The translations under genes were made by a program, and so were the position numbers. From Acidobacteria bacterium UBA7540 (GTDB lineage Bacteria; Acidobacteriota; Terriglobia; UBA7540): a stretch of 64,000 nucleotides of DNA. Where the stretch lies: the NCBI GenBank assembly GCA_002478145.1, contig DLMI01000221.1:63428-127427 (forward strand). Reading direction: 5' to 3'. Shown piece by piece: positions 1-8,012 of this stretch. Position 1 is the first letter of the stretch; every line of letters begins with the position of its first letter. The notes beneath the pieces are model-generated. The model did no database searches, was not told the DNA's origin, and saw nothing but the letters and a program-made list of their open reading frames with translations.

Positions 1-155
1 CACGACGATAAAGAAATATCGATGGGAAAGAAAAGGACGCCGGAGTTTCGATAGCGCGATAAAATATGGCACGGTGGCGATCATAGGTACGGAAAAGACG
101 CGGGCCGCAGAATCGGCGGTCCGCGCTACTTGCTTGCTTTCCAAGGTGACCCAAC

Positions 156-1421
156 GTGAATGGTTATCGACCAAGTATTAGGTATGGTTTTGTTAGGGCA
201 CGGCAGCTCGAGGGAACCTTTCCGGGGGACAAGCAAACGGGGGTTTGGCCCATTACCGGCTTACGAGTTTCTTACGGCTGGGGCGCTCCTCCTGAGGAAT
301 CCTGGCCCTATGGAAACGATTGGCCACCAGTCGAGCCGGTCGGCATTGATCTCCTCGCTAAGAATCATCGTGTTGGCCCTTATGGACGGGTTCGTACTGT
401 CGCCGAATGTACGGAGTCCGTCATTTCCGATGGTCCGGGGTTGCTTGTCAGTCTGGACATTACTGAAAGGTGGGCGAGCCCTCCGGCGGGAAGAATCCCT
501 GCCCCATCTGCGAAAGATGTCTACCTTGGAACCCACGCGATCTCGCTCGACGCCTATGATTCTGCGCGTCGTGAATTCAAATTTTGGAATAATTGGGGAG
601 ATGCGTGGGGTGATCAGGGATACGGATATATTTCCGATGAAGTGTTGGAGGCGACGTGGTGGGAAGGTTGGAGGAACATTCCCTGTCGGTTCGTGAATAC
701 CGCACCAACTGGGGTGTTTCCGTATCCAAGGGCCTGGCCAATTAAAAAGAGCGACGGCTCAACCGCCCATTGGTTGGAGCTCATAGGCGAAGAGGATGAG
801 CGAGTGGCTTGGGTGTCAGGGGTGGAGCATGGTGCAAACCTAGAGATCGAAGAGCTTTTTGTGCGGCCCAAATGTCGCGGAGTTGGGCACGGCAAGAGAT
901 TGATGGGAACCATGTACAACTTCGCAAAAGACCGCCATCTGTCGTTCAGATTGTGGATTTCCACTGCGGATACGGCACCCCACAATTTAGCCGTCATTCA
1001 GAAAATGGCTAAGCCTGCCGGACTCAGCATTCAGGCCAGTGGCGTACGGTGGGCTCCCCTTGTTGTGGCCCCGGTGAGCGAGCGCAGAACGGAACCGGCC
1101 CCAACGTCTCCGCCAACGTTTCCGTACCCCGAAAGGCCACCTTCGGTCTTCCCCGGTTTAGCAATGTTCGCGAGCACGGTTCTTACTGGCTTAGGGACTA
1201 GCCTACTCGCCACGGTTATTTACGAAATTATCAAGAGCTGGTTTGACGCAAAAAGTGGCAACAGAATCAGGGTCAAGCTGGGCGATGTGGAAATTGAGAC
1301 TTCCGAGGTCTCGCCCGACGAATTCCTGAAACTTCTCAAGGAACTGCAGCACGTAAAAGACGAAGCCGAGATTAGGGCGAAAATTCTGGGAGCGGGGCTC
1401 ACAATCACGATTATCAATTGA
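156..1421 (+). CDS. Papain-like (C1) peptidase-GNAT-transmembrane fusion lacking the catalytic Cys half
   Basis: Residues 1-180 resemble the C-terminal half of a bacterial C1 (papain-like) peptidase: a GAPPEESWPY segment near residue 44, a His in GTHAIS (127) and an Asn/Trp motif in FWNNWGDAWG (143-152). The Cys block that should come before these is missing, because an in-frame TGA lies at 147-149 just before the GTG start. Residues about 205-300 look like a GNAT acetyltransferase with an acetyl-CoA loop RPKCRGVGHG (238-247). A single membrane helix (about 334-357) follows, then a short strand-rich tail. The tail recalls the constant components attached to effector domains in bacterial conflict proteins; this is a low-confidence inference. 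It could be a pseudoenzyme or an N-terminally truncated gene. Confidence 0.6.
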   Translation: MNGYRPSIRYGFVRARQLEGTFPGDKQTGVWPITGLRVSYGWGAPPEESWPYGNDWPPVEPVGIDLLAKNHRVGPYGRVRTVAECTESVISDGPGLLVSLDITERWASPPAGRIPAPSAKDVYLGTHAISLDAYDSARREFKFWNNWGDAWGDQGYGYISDEVLEATWWEGWRNIPCRFVNTAPTGVFPYPRAWPIKKSDGSTAHWLELIGEEDERVAWVSGVEHGANLEIEELFVRPKCRGVGHGKRLMGTMYNFAKDRHLSFRLWISTADTAPHNLAVIQKMAKPAGLSIQASGVRWAPLVVAPVSERRTEPAPTSPPTFPYPERPPSVFPGLAMFASTVLTGLGTSLLATVIYEIIKSWFDAKSGNRIRVKLGDVEIETSEVSPDEFLKLLKELQHVKDEAEIRAKILGAGLTITIIN

Positions 1422-1653
1422 TAAGCCCTACTCTGGGGGTGGCTTTGGCCCCCGGCGCGAGGCCAACCCGCGAGGGTAACGGGTAGTGCGGACCACCGCC
1501 CTGCGGACTGCCCGCGCGAACGCTTCGGAAGGCGGGCCCATAGCCTTCGGCCTGCCTGCCGTATGACTCCAGGAGGCAGGGCGACGGGCCTCTTTTGTGG
1601 TCCGCGTCTTTTCGGCCCCGTGGTCGAGCGATCAAATTCCTGCGCGCGGATCG
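1422..1653. other. Intergenic stretch without a gene
   Basis: GC-rich sequence between the peptidase-like gene and the transposase element. It contains short inverted segments but no reading frame with recognisable protein character. Confidence 0.5.
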
Positions 1654-1660
1654 GGCGGGT

Positions 1661-1701
1661 GGCGCATACGTCCGGACGGTTTTTGCCCGGATGTATGCGC
1701 C
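1661..1701. repeat. Left REP hairpin
   Basis: GGCGCATAC at 1661-1669 pairs with GTATGCGCC at 1693-1701, and TCCGG (1671-1675) with CCGGA (1687-1691). The stem is about 15 bp with an 11-base T-rich loop. A TATAAT box at 1713-1718 lies only 7 bases before the transposase GTG, so transcripts may be nearly leaderless. Confidence 0.8.
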
Positions 1702-1724
1702 CCAAATAGGGGTATAATCCGCGC

Positions 1725-2276
1725 GTGTCCAAGCTAAAGCACTATTACGGCCTCAATCACCTGCATTATCTGACCACCAGCACCTATCGGCGTGCGCGCT
1801 TATTTGATTCTGAGCGGTTCAGGAACCAATGGGTTGCGACCTTAGGAGAGCTGCGGCGGGAATTGGGATTCAAGATCGTAGGGTACGTGCTTATGCCAGA
1901 GCATTTCCACGCGCTCCTCTGGCCCTCGACGGAGGCTAACCCGTCCCAGATCATGCAAAAGCTCGAGGACCGCACCGCGCTGTTTATCCTGAGGAACCTC
2001 CGGGAAAATCTTGGCTTTCCCTGGTGCCAGAAGATGCTGGCGCGGGTCACTCTGCCTGTCACGGTCCACCATCACGCACACTTTCGGGTGTGGCAACGAA
2101 AGTTCTACGACATGAACATCTGGACCGCAAAGAAGCGGGAAGAGAAATTGAATTACATGCACAACAATCCGGTGAAGCGAGGCTTGGTGAGGCAGCCGGG
2201 CGATTGGCCGTGGTCGAGTTGGAGGTTTTATTTTCTGAATGACATATCTCTATTGCCGATGGACAGAGTGCCGTGA
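1725..2276 (+). CDS. REP-associated tyrosine transposase (Y1/HUH family)
   Basis: A 183-residue single-strand DNA transposase related to IS200/IS605 TnpA. It shows the metal-binding HUH motif in MPEHFHALLWPS (His60, His62), a catalytic Tyr in NYMHNNPVKRGLV (Tyr144), and the C-terminal WPWSSWRFY motif common in RAYT proteins. The GTG start at 1725 follows a TATAAT box and gives the expected N-terminus with HYLTTSTYRRARLF. Flanking REP hairpins support a housekeeping RAYT rather than a full IS. The family is thought to cut and move REP palindromes. The ORF is intact. Confidence 0.88.
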   Translation: MSKLKHYYGLNHLHYLTTSTYRRARLFDSERFRNQWVATLGELRRELGFKIVGYVLMPEHFHALLWPSTEANPSQIMQKLEDRTALFILRNLRENLGFPWCQKMLARVTLPVTVHHHAHFRVWQRKFYDMNIWTAKKREEKLNYMHNNPVKRGLVRQPGDWPWSSWRFYFLNDISLLPMDRVP

Positions 2277-2307
2277 AGGGTTAATGGGGGGCGCTCCCCG
2301 CACGAGG

Positions 2308-2348
2308 GGCGCATACATCCCGACAAAAAACGTCGGGACGTATGCGCC
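2308..2348. repeat. Right REP hairpin
   Basis: A 17-base arm at 2308-2324 pairs with 2332-2348 (one G-T wobble) around the loop AAAAAAC. It carries the same GGCGCATAC core as the left copy and forms the right end of the RAYT element. Confidence 0.82.
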
Positions 2349-2454
2349 ACCCGCCGAATTCGGGTTAAAATGGCGCTTGCCTAGGTGCTAATTCCCTTCC
2401 CCGCTGGGGTGTGCCGCTACCTGAAGCCAGCACCTGGTCGGAGGACAAACAGCC

Positions 2455-2946
2455 ATGGACGCGATTGAGGTGTTGAAGACACGGCGCTCGGTCCGCGCGT
2501 ATATTGACGCACCGGTGCCCAGAGAGATCATCGAAGACGTGATTGATTGCGGGCGCTTGGCAGCCACAGCCGTCAACATACAGCCTTGGGAATTCGTCGT
2601 TGTGACGGACCCCGAGATGCTGCGCAGCATTGCTCAGACCACCGACCATGGGAAGTTCATTTCCGACGCTCCGGTGTGCGTGGTCGTTCTGTGCGAAGAC
2701 ACGAAGTATTACCTTGAAGACGGCAGCGCCGCCACAGAGAATATCCTGCTGGCTGCCCGCGCGCACGGCCTGGGCTCGTGCTGGGTCGCCGGGGACAAGA
2801 AGCCCTATGCTTCGGATATCTGCCACCTGGTAGGAGCGCCCCGAGGCTACAAGTTGGTCAGCCTCATTCCCATGGGCTATCCGGCGGAAAGCTCGGAAAA
2901 GCCCAAGCGGCCCCTTTCAGACGTTCTGCACTGGGAAAAGTACTGA
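2455..2946 (+). CDS. Nitroreductase-family oxidoreductase
   Basis: 163 residues with the nitroreductase fold signature: N-terminal RRSVRAYIDAPVP, then QPWEFVVVTD at about 44-53, and a C-terminal AARAHGLGSCWVAG segment that normally contacts FMN. The family uses FMN and NAD(P)H to reduce nitroaromatics, quinones or related electrophiles in the cytoplasm. GGAGGA lies a few bases upstream of the ATG. The protein is at the short end for the family. The substrate cannot be told from sequence. It stands alone between the RAYT element and a hairpin repeat. Confidence 0.85.
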   Translation: MDAIEVLKTRRSVRAYIDAPVPREIIEDVIDCGRLAATAVNIQPWEFVVVTDPEMLRSIAQTTDHGKFISDAPVCVVVLCEDTKYYLEDGSAATENILLAARAHGLGSCWVAGDKKPYASDICHLVGAPRGYKLVSLIPMGYPAESSEKPKRPLSDVLHWEKY

Positions 2947-2963
2947 ACCTCGTGTCGCTGCAT

Positions 2964-3063
2964 GTCATTCCGAGCGGAGCGAGGAATCTCGCTCTGGAAA
3001 CCCCGATCTGATCAGGGCGAGATTCCTCGTCGTCCCGATCAGATCGGGACTCCTCGGAATGAC
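2964..3063. repeat. Dispersed inverted repeat, family H (GTCATTCCGAGC type)
   Basis: The left arm starts GTCATTCCGAGCGGAGCGAG and the right arm ends CTCGGAATGAC. Other copies lie at 19144-19227, 32877-32908 (right half only) and 35963-36084 (inside the terminase gene). This copy has an extra short palindrome (CGATCTGATCAGG type) inside its right half. Confidence 0.85.
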
Positions 3064-3090
3064 GGGCTAGACGGGTCCTTCAGCATCCTG

Positions 3091-3876
3091 TTAAATCTTA
3101 CCGCGGATTTTTCCCCACGCCAGGCCCAAATACTCGTAAACCGCTCTTTCCGAGCCGCTGAGGTCCCCGGCGCCAGGGAAAACCTCGTCCGGCGATATTG
3201 CTTGGCTGTGGCTGGTTCGAAAGTCCACGGGATCTGCAATCGGGTGTGTTACATGTTTTCTGAACAGGGCCATGGCGCGAGGCATGTGCGAAGCTTCAGT
3301 CACCAGGATGAACGGCTGTTGTCCTACGATGGGCGCGACAAGCCTCGCCTCATCATCCGTGTCTCGCGATTGTGTCTCCAGAATCATATCCTGACGACCA
3401 ACACCAAGGTCCTGGGCGAGTTGGGCCATGGCTTGAGCAACAGATGAGAAGCGGTCGGCCCCCGGCCCCCCGGAAAGGACGAGCTTGCAACCGTTCAACA
3501 CTTTGCTCATCCTGACGCCTTCGACAAGGCGCGGGATCGAACTCTCATCGAGTTGGATGGCAATGGGTCGGCCGGCCTCATGGGAAAAACCACCCCCAAG
3601 GACAACAATGAACTTCACCGCGCTCAATCCCACGGGGGCACGCGCTTCCGGCGCCGTGAAAAGCGCCGGATATCTGCTCTCCAACGGTGTTAGAAGCATG
3701 ATGGAAAAAAAGTGGCTGCTGAAAAGGAAGAGCAGCACTCCGGCGAGTGTAACCACTATTCTCCCGGTCTTCTGTTTTCTCGTGAACCAAAGCAGCAGCA
3801 AACCGACCAAGAGGAGTTCAATGCACAAGGGGATGGGGAAAAGAAGGCGGGAGAATATCTTTTTGAGTACAAACAT
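3091..3876 (-). CDS. ElyC/SanA/YdcF-like DUF218 membrane protein
   Basis: 261 residues. Two N-terminal hydrophobic helices (about 12-30 and 40-60) anchor a DUF218 domain that begins KFIVVLGGGFS and includes KLVLSGGPGADR, ILETQSRDTDDEA and FILVTEASHMPRA. This is the order seen in ElyC and YdcF proteins. In Escherichia coli, ElyC affects peptidoglycan and lipid-carrier metabolism at the inner membrane. The same envelope role is inferred here. It is convergent with the nitroreductase gene, with a hairpin repeat between them. Confidence 0.82.
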   Translation of the reverse strand: MFVLKKIFSRLLFPIPLCIELLLVGLLLLWFTRKQKTGRIVVTLAGVLLFLFSSHFFSIMLLTPLESRYPALFTAPEARAPVGLSAVKFIVVLGGGFSHEAGRPIAIQLDESSIPRLVEGVRMSKVLNGCKLVLSGGPGADRFSSVAQAMAQLAQDLGVGRQDMILETQSRDTDDEARLVAPIVGQQPFILVTEASHMPRAMALFRKHVTHPIADPVDFRTSHSQAISPDEVFPGAGDLSGSERAVYEYLGLAWGKIRGKI

Positions 3877-3879
3877 TCG

Positions 3880-4534
3880 TTTTCCAACTCCGCTGATTCA
3901 GGTTTAAGAACCAGCCTATCCTATCATTCGCCCTTGTAGATGGCCAACGGTCGAGGAAGTGTGGACCAGGCGTGTGCGGGAAAGGACGCAGAAAGACCTG
4001 CGATCCTCTCCGCCGGGAGGGCGGGGCTTCAGCCCCGCCGAAAAAGCCAGCTCCAATTTTCTGTCCGTCTCGCGCCCCGCGCAGTCCCGCGCCTGCGGGA
4101 CTGCGCGGGGCGCGAGAGGCTGCAATAATCAGGAAGGTCACGTAACGGCGGGGCTAAAGCCCCGCCCTTCCCTTCCGTGGTGAGAAATCCCCGCTAGCGG
4201 CATGCAACACACTATTGTTGACAATGGTTCCGTTTCGCCGTTTGTAGGGCTGGGGCAAGCCCTGGCCCTACGTCCATATTAGGACACAGCCTGTCGCCGC
4301 TTCCGCTTCACTCTGAGCCGCGCGTCGAATAGAATAGCGGATGGGCCGGGCAGTGCGGCCTTCGGTCGGAACCGAAGACCAGCTTTTGATTGTCCCGCCG
4401 CGGCGGGGCAATCGAAAACCGGCAATTCGAAAATCCGCGAGATGCTGTCCTTAGCCAGATCCAAGTCAGGGTGCGGCGCTCGATGCTGCTACCGACTCCG
4501 AAGCGGGGAGATCCTATAGGGAATAACACTCGCA
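3880..4534. other. Gene-free region rich in GC hairpins
   Basis: About 650 bases without a credible gene. It holds hairpins at 4020-4039 and 4147-4166 (both GGCGGGGCT with AGCCCCGCC arms), a perfect 23-bp hairpin at 4068-4117, and an inverted GTAGGGCTGGGGC / GCCCTGGCCCTAC pair around 4242-4273. A segment after 4160 (CCGCCCTTCC, then GTGGTGAGAAAT) recurs near 30750. Confidence 0.6.
4068..4117. repeat. Perfect 23-bp hairpin
   Basis: The arm at 4068-4090 is exactly complementary to 4095-4117 around the four-base loop GCCT. It is very GC-rich and lies between the ElyC-like and TonB-receptor-like genes. There is no U-tract, so it is not a standard terminator. Confidence 0.85.
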
Positions 4535-6973
4535 ATGGCTCTGTGCAACGCTAGTTCACGGTTGGCGATATTGATGTTGGCGCTCGCGGCGGCCAAAGCA
4601 ACAGCGGCTGTTCAAGTGAAGGGCAGTATCATCGACGAAAATGGAGTCCCGGTAAGTGGCGTTGAGATTGTGGTGAAGTCTCCAGACGGAAGCGCTCAAC
4701 ACGCCTATTCGGACGACACCGGCCATTTTGAGGTTCTAGTTCCCACGCCGGGCGAGTACCTTGTAAGCCTCAGCAAGCCTGATTATTTCCGCCTTACTGA
4801 CCAGCCTGTGCCATTGCAGGAAGGAAGCAACGAAGTCTCCTTTACCCTCAGCCACGAATTTGAGGTACACGAAAGTGTCGAGGTCCGTTCCTCGACGAAG
4901 CAAATCGAACCCTTGCAGACCGAGCACCGGGAGACTTTGGATGCCCAAGACATTCTGGATATTCCCGCCTACAGCACGCATAATCTGGCAGCTTACTTAC
5001 CAGCCATTGCAGGGGTAGTGCAGGACAACTCCGGGGCAATGCACGTGGCCGGAGGACGATCAGGGGATGCCGAGTATTTGCTGGACGGTTTCGAAATCGG
5101 TGATCCGGCAACGGGCCAACTGACCAGCCGGTTAGATGTAGACAGCGTGCGCGAAGTGCAGGTGGCGAGCGGGCGCTATGGCGCGCAGTATGCCCACGCC
5201 GCCGGTGCAGTGATGGAACTCAACACGTATGTCGGCGACGACCGATGGAGATTCGGAACCACCGACTTCTTTCCGGCCGTCAATCTCCAGCAAGGTCTGC
5301 ATCTTGGAAATTGGTACCCGCGATTCAACTTCTCGGGTCCGTTGCACAAGGGCCGGGCCTGGTTCTCCGACGGCATCAGCATTCAGCACAACTTCTCCCT
5401 GATTCAAGGACTGCCCCGCAACGCCAACACGCAACAGCAGTGGTCAGGGGACAATCTCTTCCGGGTCCAAATGAACCTGACGCCAACCAACATTCTTCAA
5501 GGGAACTTCCTGTACAACGTGACGGCAGATTCCCATCTTGGTCTCAGCCTGTTTACTCCCCTTTCCACGACCACCGATTGGCACGCCCAGCGCACCTTTG
5601 TCTCCGCCAAGGACCAAGTTTTCTTTGGCAGGAACATGTTTGAACTGGGTGCGGCCATGGACGATAACACGGGCCATCTCGCGCCGCTCGGCTCCGAGCC
5701 GTACATCATCCAGCCTCTCACGGCTTCAGGCAATTACTTCGAGGGATTGCAACAGCGCAGCCACCGCCTGCAGTCCATCGGTCAACTGAGTCTTTCCTCC
5801 CTTCGCTGGCACGGCACCCACGAGGTGAAAGCGGGCTTCAACGCCGATGGGCTGGCTTTTTCGCAAGGGGCGGTGCGCAATCCGATCGAGACGCTCCGCG
5901 CCGACAACACTTTGCTGCTTCGCACCACATTTAGCGGGACGCCCTATTATCGCGTCACCAATACGCAGTTGGGTTTTTACCTGCAAGATACCTGGCGAGT
6001 CCTTCGCCCTCTGGTCGTGGCGATCGGAGGGAGAGCGGATTGGGATACCTTAGTGGGAAAGACGGTGCTCGGCCCGCGGCTGGCAGCCAATCTCCTGCCC
6101 TTCCGTGATGATCGGACCAAAATCTCAGTAGGCTGGGGAACCTACTACCGGCCGATCAACATGGCCCTTTGGGGTGAGGGGCTCGATCAAGAGCGAAGTG
6201 ACACCCTTTATGACCAAACCGGGACGACGCCGGTCCTGGGCCCTGCGATTACGCAATTCTTGTTGCCCTCCAGCGGCCTTCGGCAGCCGCGCTTCAACAC
6301 AAGCAGTGTCGAGTGGGAACAAAAGCTGGGGTCCAATACCTTCACGGGCATTACTCTCCTGCGCCGTGTGGAAGGCGATGGATTCACTTATGAAGACATC
6401 CAACCCGCTCCCCCGGGAGGGCTGGGAGGGGTGTTTCTGTTTCAGGACCACCGGAGCGACCGCTATCGTTCCGGTGAGGTTTGGGCTCGCCACGTCTTTA
6501 AAAACAAGGCCGAGATCTATGGGGATTATACCCGCTCCAGCGCCCGCAGCAACGAAGCCCTGGATTACTCTCTCACAACTCCCTATTTTGTTCCCCAGGC
6601 CCCAGGCCCTCTCTTGTGGGATGCGCCGAATCGCTTGATCTCCTGGGGGCGGTCTCCTGTTCCGGTTTGGGGCTTGTTCCTGACTTATCGGCTGGAATAC
6701 CGGTCGGGTTTCCCGTTCGATGACGTAAATGAACAGCAGCAACTCATCGGCGCGCCAGGCCAATTCCGCTTCCCCAACTATTTCGAGCTGGACGTTGGCC
6801 TGGAAAAGCGCTTCCGGTTCCACGGCAAGACGTGGGCTCTCCGCGCAAGCGCCATCAATGCCACCAACCACGACAATCCCAATGTGGTCAACACCCTTGT
6901 CAGTCCGTTCGCTTTCGCAGGGGGCCAGGGCAGAGCTTTCACAGGACGCCTTCGCTTGGTGGGAAGCAAATAG
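4535..6973 (+). CDS. TonB-dependent-receptor-like outer membrane protein with carboxypeptidase-regulatory domain
   Basis: 812 residues. A signal peptide (about 1-25) is followed by a CarboxypepD_reg-like Ig fold (27-110; GSIIDENGVPVSGVEIVV), then a plug-like region (about 130-230; YLLDGFEIGDP, REVQVASGRYGAQYAHAAG) and a long beta-barrel with alternating aromatic strands to the C-terminus. Acidobacteriota carry many such receptors, which are presumed to import oligosaccharides or other polymers. No clear TonB box is visible. The last strand (GRLRLVGSK) is intact, so the gene appears complete. No transporter partner lies alongside, so the substrate is unknown. Confidence 0.85.
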   Translation: MALCNASSRLAILMLALAAAKATAAVQVKGSIIDENGVPVSGVEIVVKSPDGSAQHAYSDDTGHFEVLVPTPGEYLVSLSKPDYFRLTDQPVPLQEGSNEVSFTLSHEFEVHESVEVRSSTKQIEPLQTEHRETLDAQDILDIPAYSTHNLAAYLPAIAGVVQDNSGAMHVAGGRSGDAEYLLDGFEIGDPATGQLTSRLDVDSVREVQVASGRYGAQYAHAAGAVMELNTYVGDDRWRFGTTDFFPAVNLQQGLHLGNWYPRFNFSGPLHKGRAWFSDGISIQHNFSLIQGLPRNANTQQQWSGDNLFRVQMNLTPTNILQGNFLYNVTADSHLGLSLFTPLSTTTDWHAQRTFVSAKDQVFFGRNMFELGAAMDDNTGHLAPLGSEPYIIQPLTASGNYFEGLQQRSHRLQSIGQLSLSSLRWHGTHEVKAGFNADGLAFSQGAVRNPIETLRADNTLLLRTTFSGTPYYRVTNTQLGFYLQDTWRVLRPLVVAIGGRADWDTLVGKTVLGPRLAANLLPFRDDRTKISVGWGTYYRPINMALWGEGLDQERSDTLYDQTGTTPVLGPAITQFLLPSSGLRQPRFNTSSVEWEQKLGSNTFTGITLLRRVEGDGFTYEDIQPAPPGGLGGVFLFQDHRSDRYRSGEVWARHVFKNKAEIYGDYTRSSARSNEALDYSLTTPYFVPQAPGPLLWDAPNRLISWGRSPVPVWGLFLTYRLEYRSGFPFDDVNEQQQLIGAPGQFRFPNYFELDVGLEKRFRFHGKTWALRASAINATNHDNPNVVNTLVSPFAFAGGQGRAFTGRLRLVGSK

Positions 6974-6974
6974 A

Positions 6975-7012
6975 GGCGGCTTTATGCCGCCATTTGGCGA
7001 GATAAACTCGCC
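6975..7012. terminator. Two small hairpins after the receptor gene
   Basis: GGCGGC (6975-6980) pairs with GCCGCC (6986-6991), and GGCGAG (6996-7001) with CTCGCC (7007-7012). They start 2 bases after the stop codon. Their position suggests a transcript end, but there is no T-run. Confidence 0.45.
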
Positions 7013-7206
7013 GCTACAGTGCCCGGCAAACTTGTCCCGCGCATTAAATCATGTTCCAGTATAATTGCCAGGGCGCGATGAGTTGGTTTGCACTGCCCCG
7101 CAGGCCGGAACTCGAAGTCCAGAACGATTCCGACGGGGGGAGGGCGACACCTCGACATCAGCCCGGCTTAGGGCGTCCCGTCTCGTGGACTCCGGGGTTT
7201 TCTCAT

Positions 7207-7881
7207 ATGAGCGCATGTATCGGGTTTTCATTCGGGTTCGGCGGGCTACGGCGCTGGCAGCACCGCGCCAAGCCTCACTCGCCTATCGCGATGACCGTCG
7301 CCATTCTTACCCTCGCTTGCCTCGCCGGAGCCGTATGCCTCGTCGCCAAGGAGAAACCGCCCACTACCTACCAAATCCCCCTGCCGCCGAAGCCGGACTT
7401 CTCCGAAGTGGACTGGCTGGTGGGGGAATGGATCGGAAGCACCACTGACCGGACAGCCCCAGGTGAAATCCGGTTGTCCGTCAGCTATGAACTGGATAAC
7501 CGAGTCATGCTCCTACGCGGGAAAGCATCTTTCCAGGCGACCAAAACTTCCCCGGCCATGAAAGAATCGTGGCTGGGCGTCCTCACCTCGGACCGGGGAG
7601 CAGCCGGCTTCTTGCTGCGCACGTTTTCCAGCACCGGTTTCATCACGCGATACCGGGTAACTGTTGAAGGGCCGGAAACACACATCAATCCAGAGGGAGG
7701 CGAGCAGCCTCCGCCGGGATGGCTCTTTCGCACGGTCATCAAGCGCACAGCCCCTAAGGAGTTTGTGGAGACAGTTCAGGCAGCACCACCCAACAAATCC
7801 TTTTTTGATTATTACACCGCCAAGTTGAGCCGCGTAACGTTGGAGGAGAAGGCGAAAACATCTCCAGCCACACCCCAATAG
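7207..7881 (+). CDS. Exported lipocalin-like protein
   Basis: The conserved part starts near residue 40 with FSEVDWLVGEWIGSTTD, a WLxGxW signature seen in lipocalin-like and DUF1579-type beta-barrels. Strand-like segments follow, ending SFFDYYTAKLSRVTLEEK. The segment TVAILTLACLAGAVCLVA is a signal peptide or anchor. The frame is open from 7051. ATGs at 7207 and 7291 are both possible, and 7291 puts the hydrophobic stretch directly at the N-terminus. No strong ribosome-binding site favours either one. Ligand and role are unknown. It lies between two envelope genes on the same strand. Confidence 0.6.
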   Translation: MSACIGFSFGFGGLRRWQHRAKPHSPIAMTVAILTLACLAGAVCLVAKEKPPTTYQIPLPPKPDFSEVDWLVGEWIGSTTDRTAPGEIRLSVSYELDNRVMLLRGKASFQATKTSPAMKESWLGVLTSDRGAAGFLLRTFSSTGFITRYRVTVEGPETHINPEGGEQPPPGWLFRTVIKRTAPKEFVETVQAAPPNKSFFDYYTAKLSRVTLEEKAKTSPATPQ

Positions 7882-8012
7882 AGAGGCTTGGTGCAGAATT
7901 ACAGGCCGCTGTATCCATTTCCAACGCCAGGCGAGGAGTGATTTCGGGCTCTCATCGAGATTGAAGAGGGCCCAGGAGGCACATTCGCCTTGGCAAATAC
8001 AGGGGGAGTTCC

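Larger units (their letters stand above)
1654..2355 (+). mobile_element. REP/RAYT element with 20-bp terminal inverted repeats
   Basis: The outer 20 bases at 1654-1673 are the exact reverse complement of 2336-2355. Each end is also one arm of a REP-type hairpin, and one REP-associated tyrosine transposase gene lies between. This is the expected form of a transposase with its cognate REP sequences. A degenerate solitary copy of the hairpin occurs near 11010. Confidence 0.75.
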
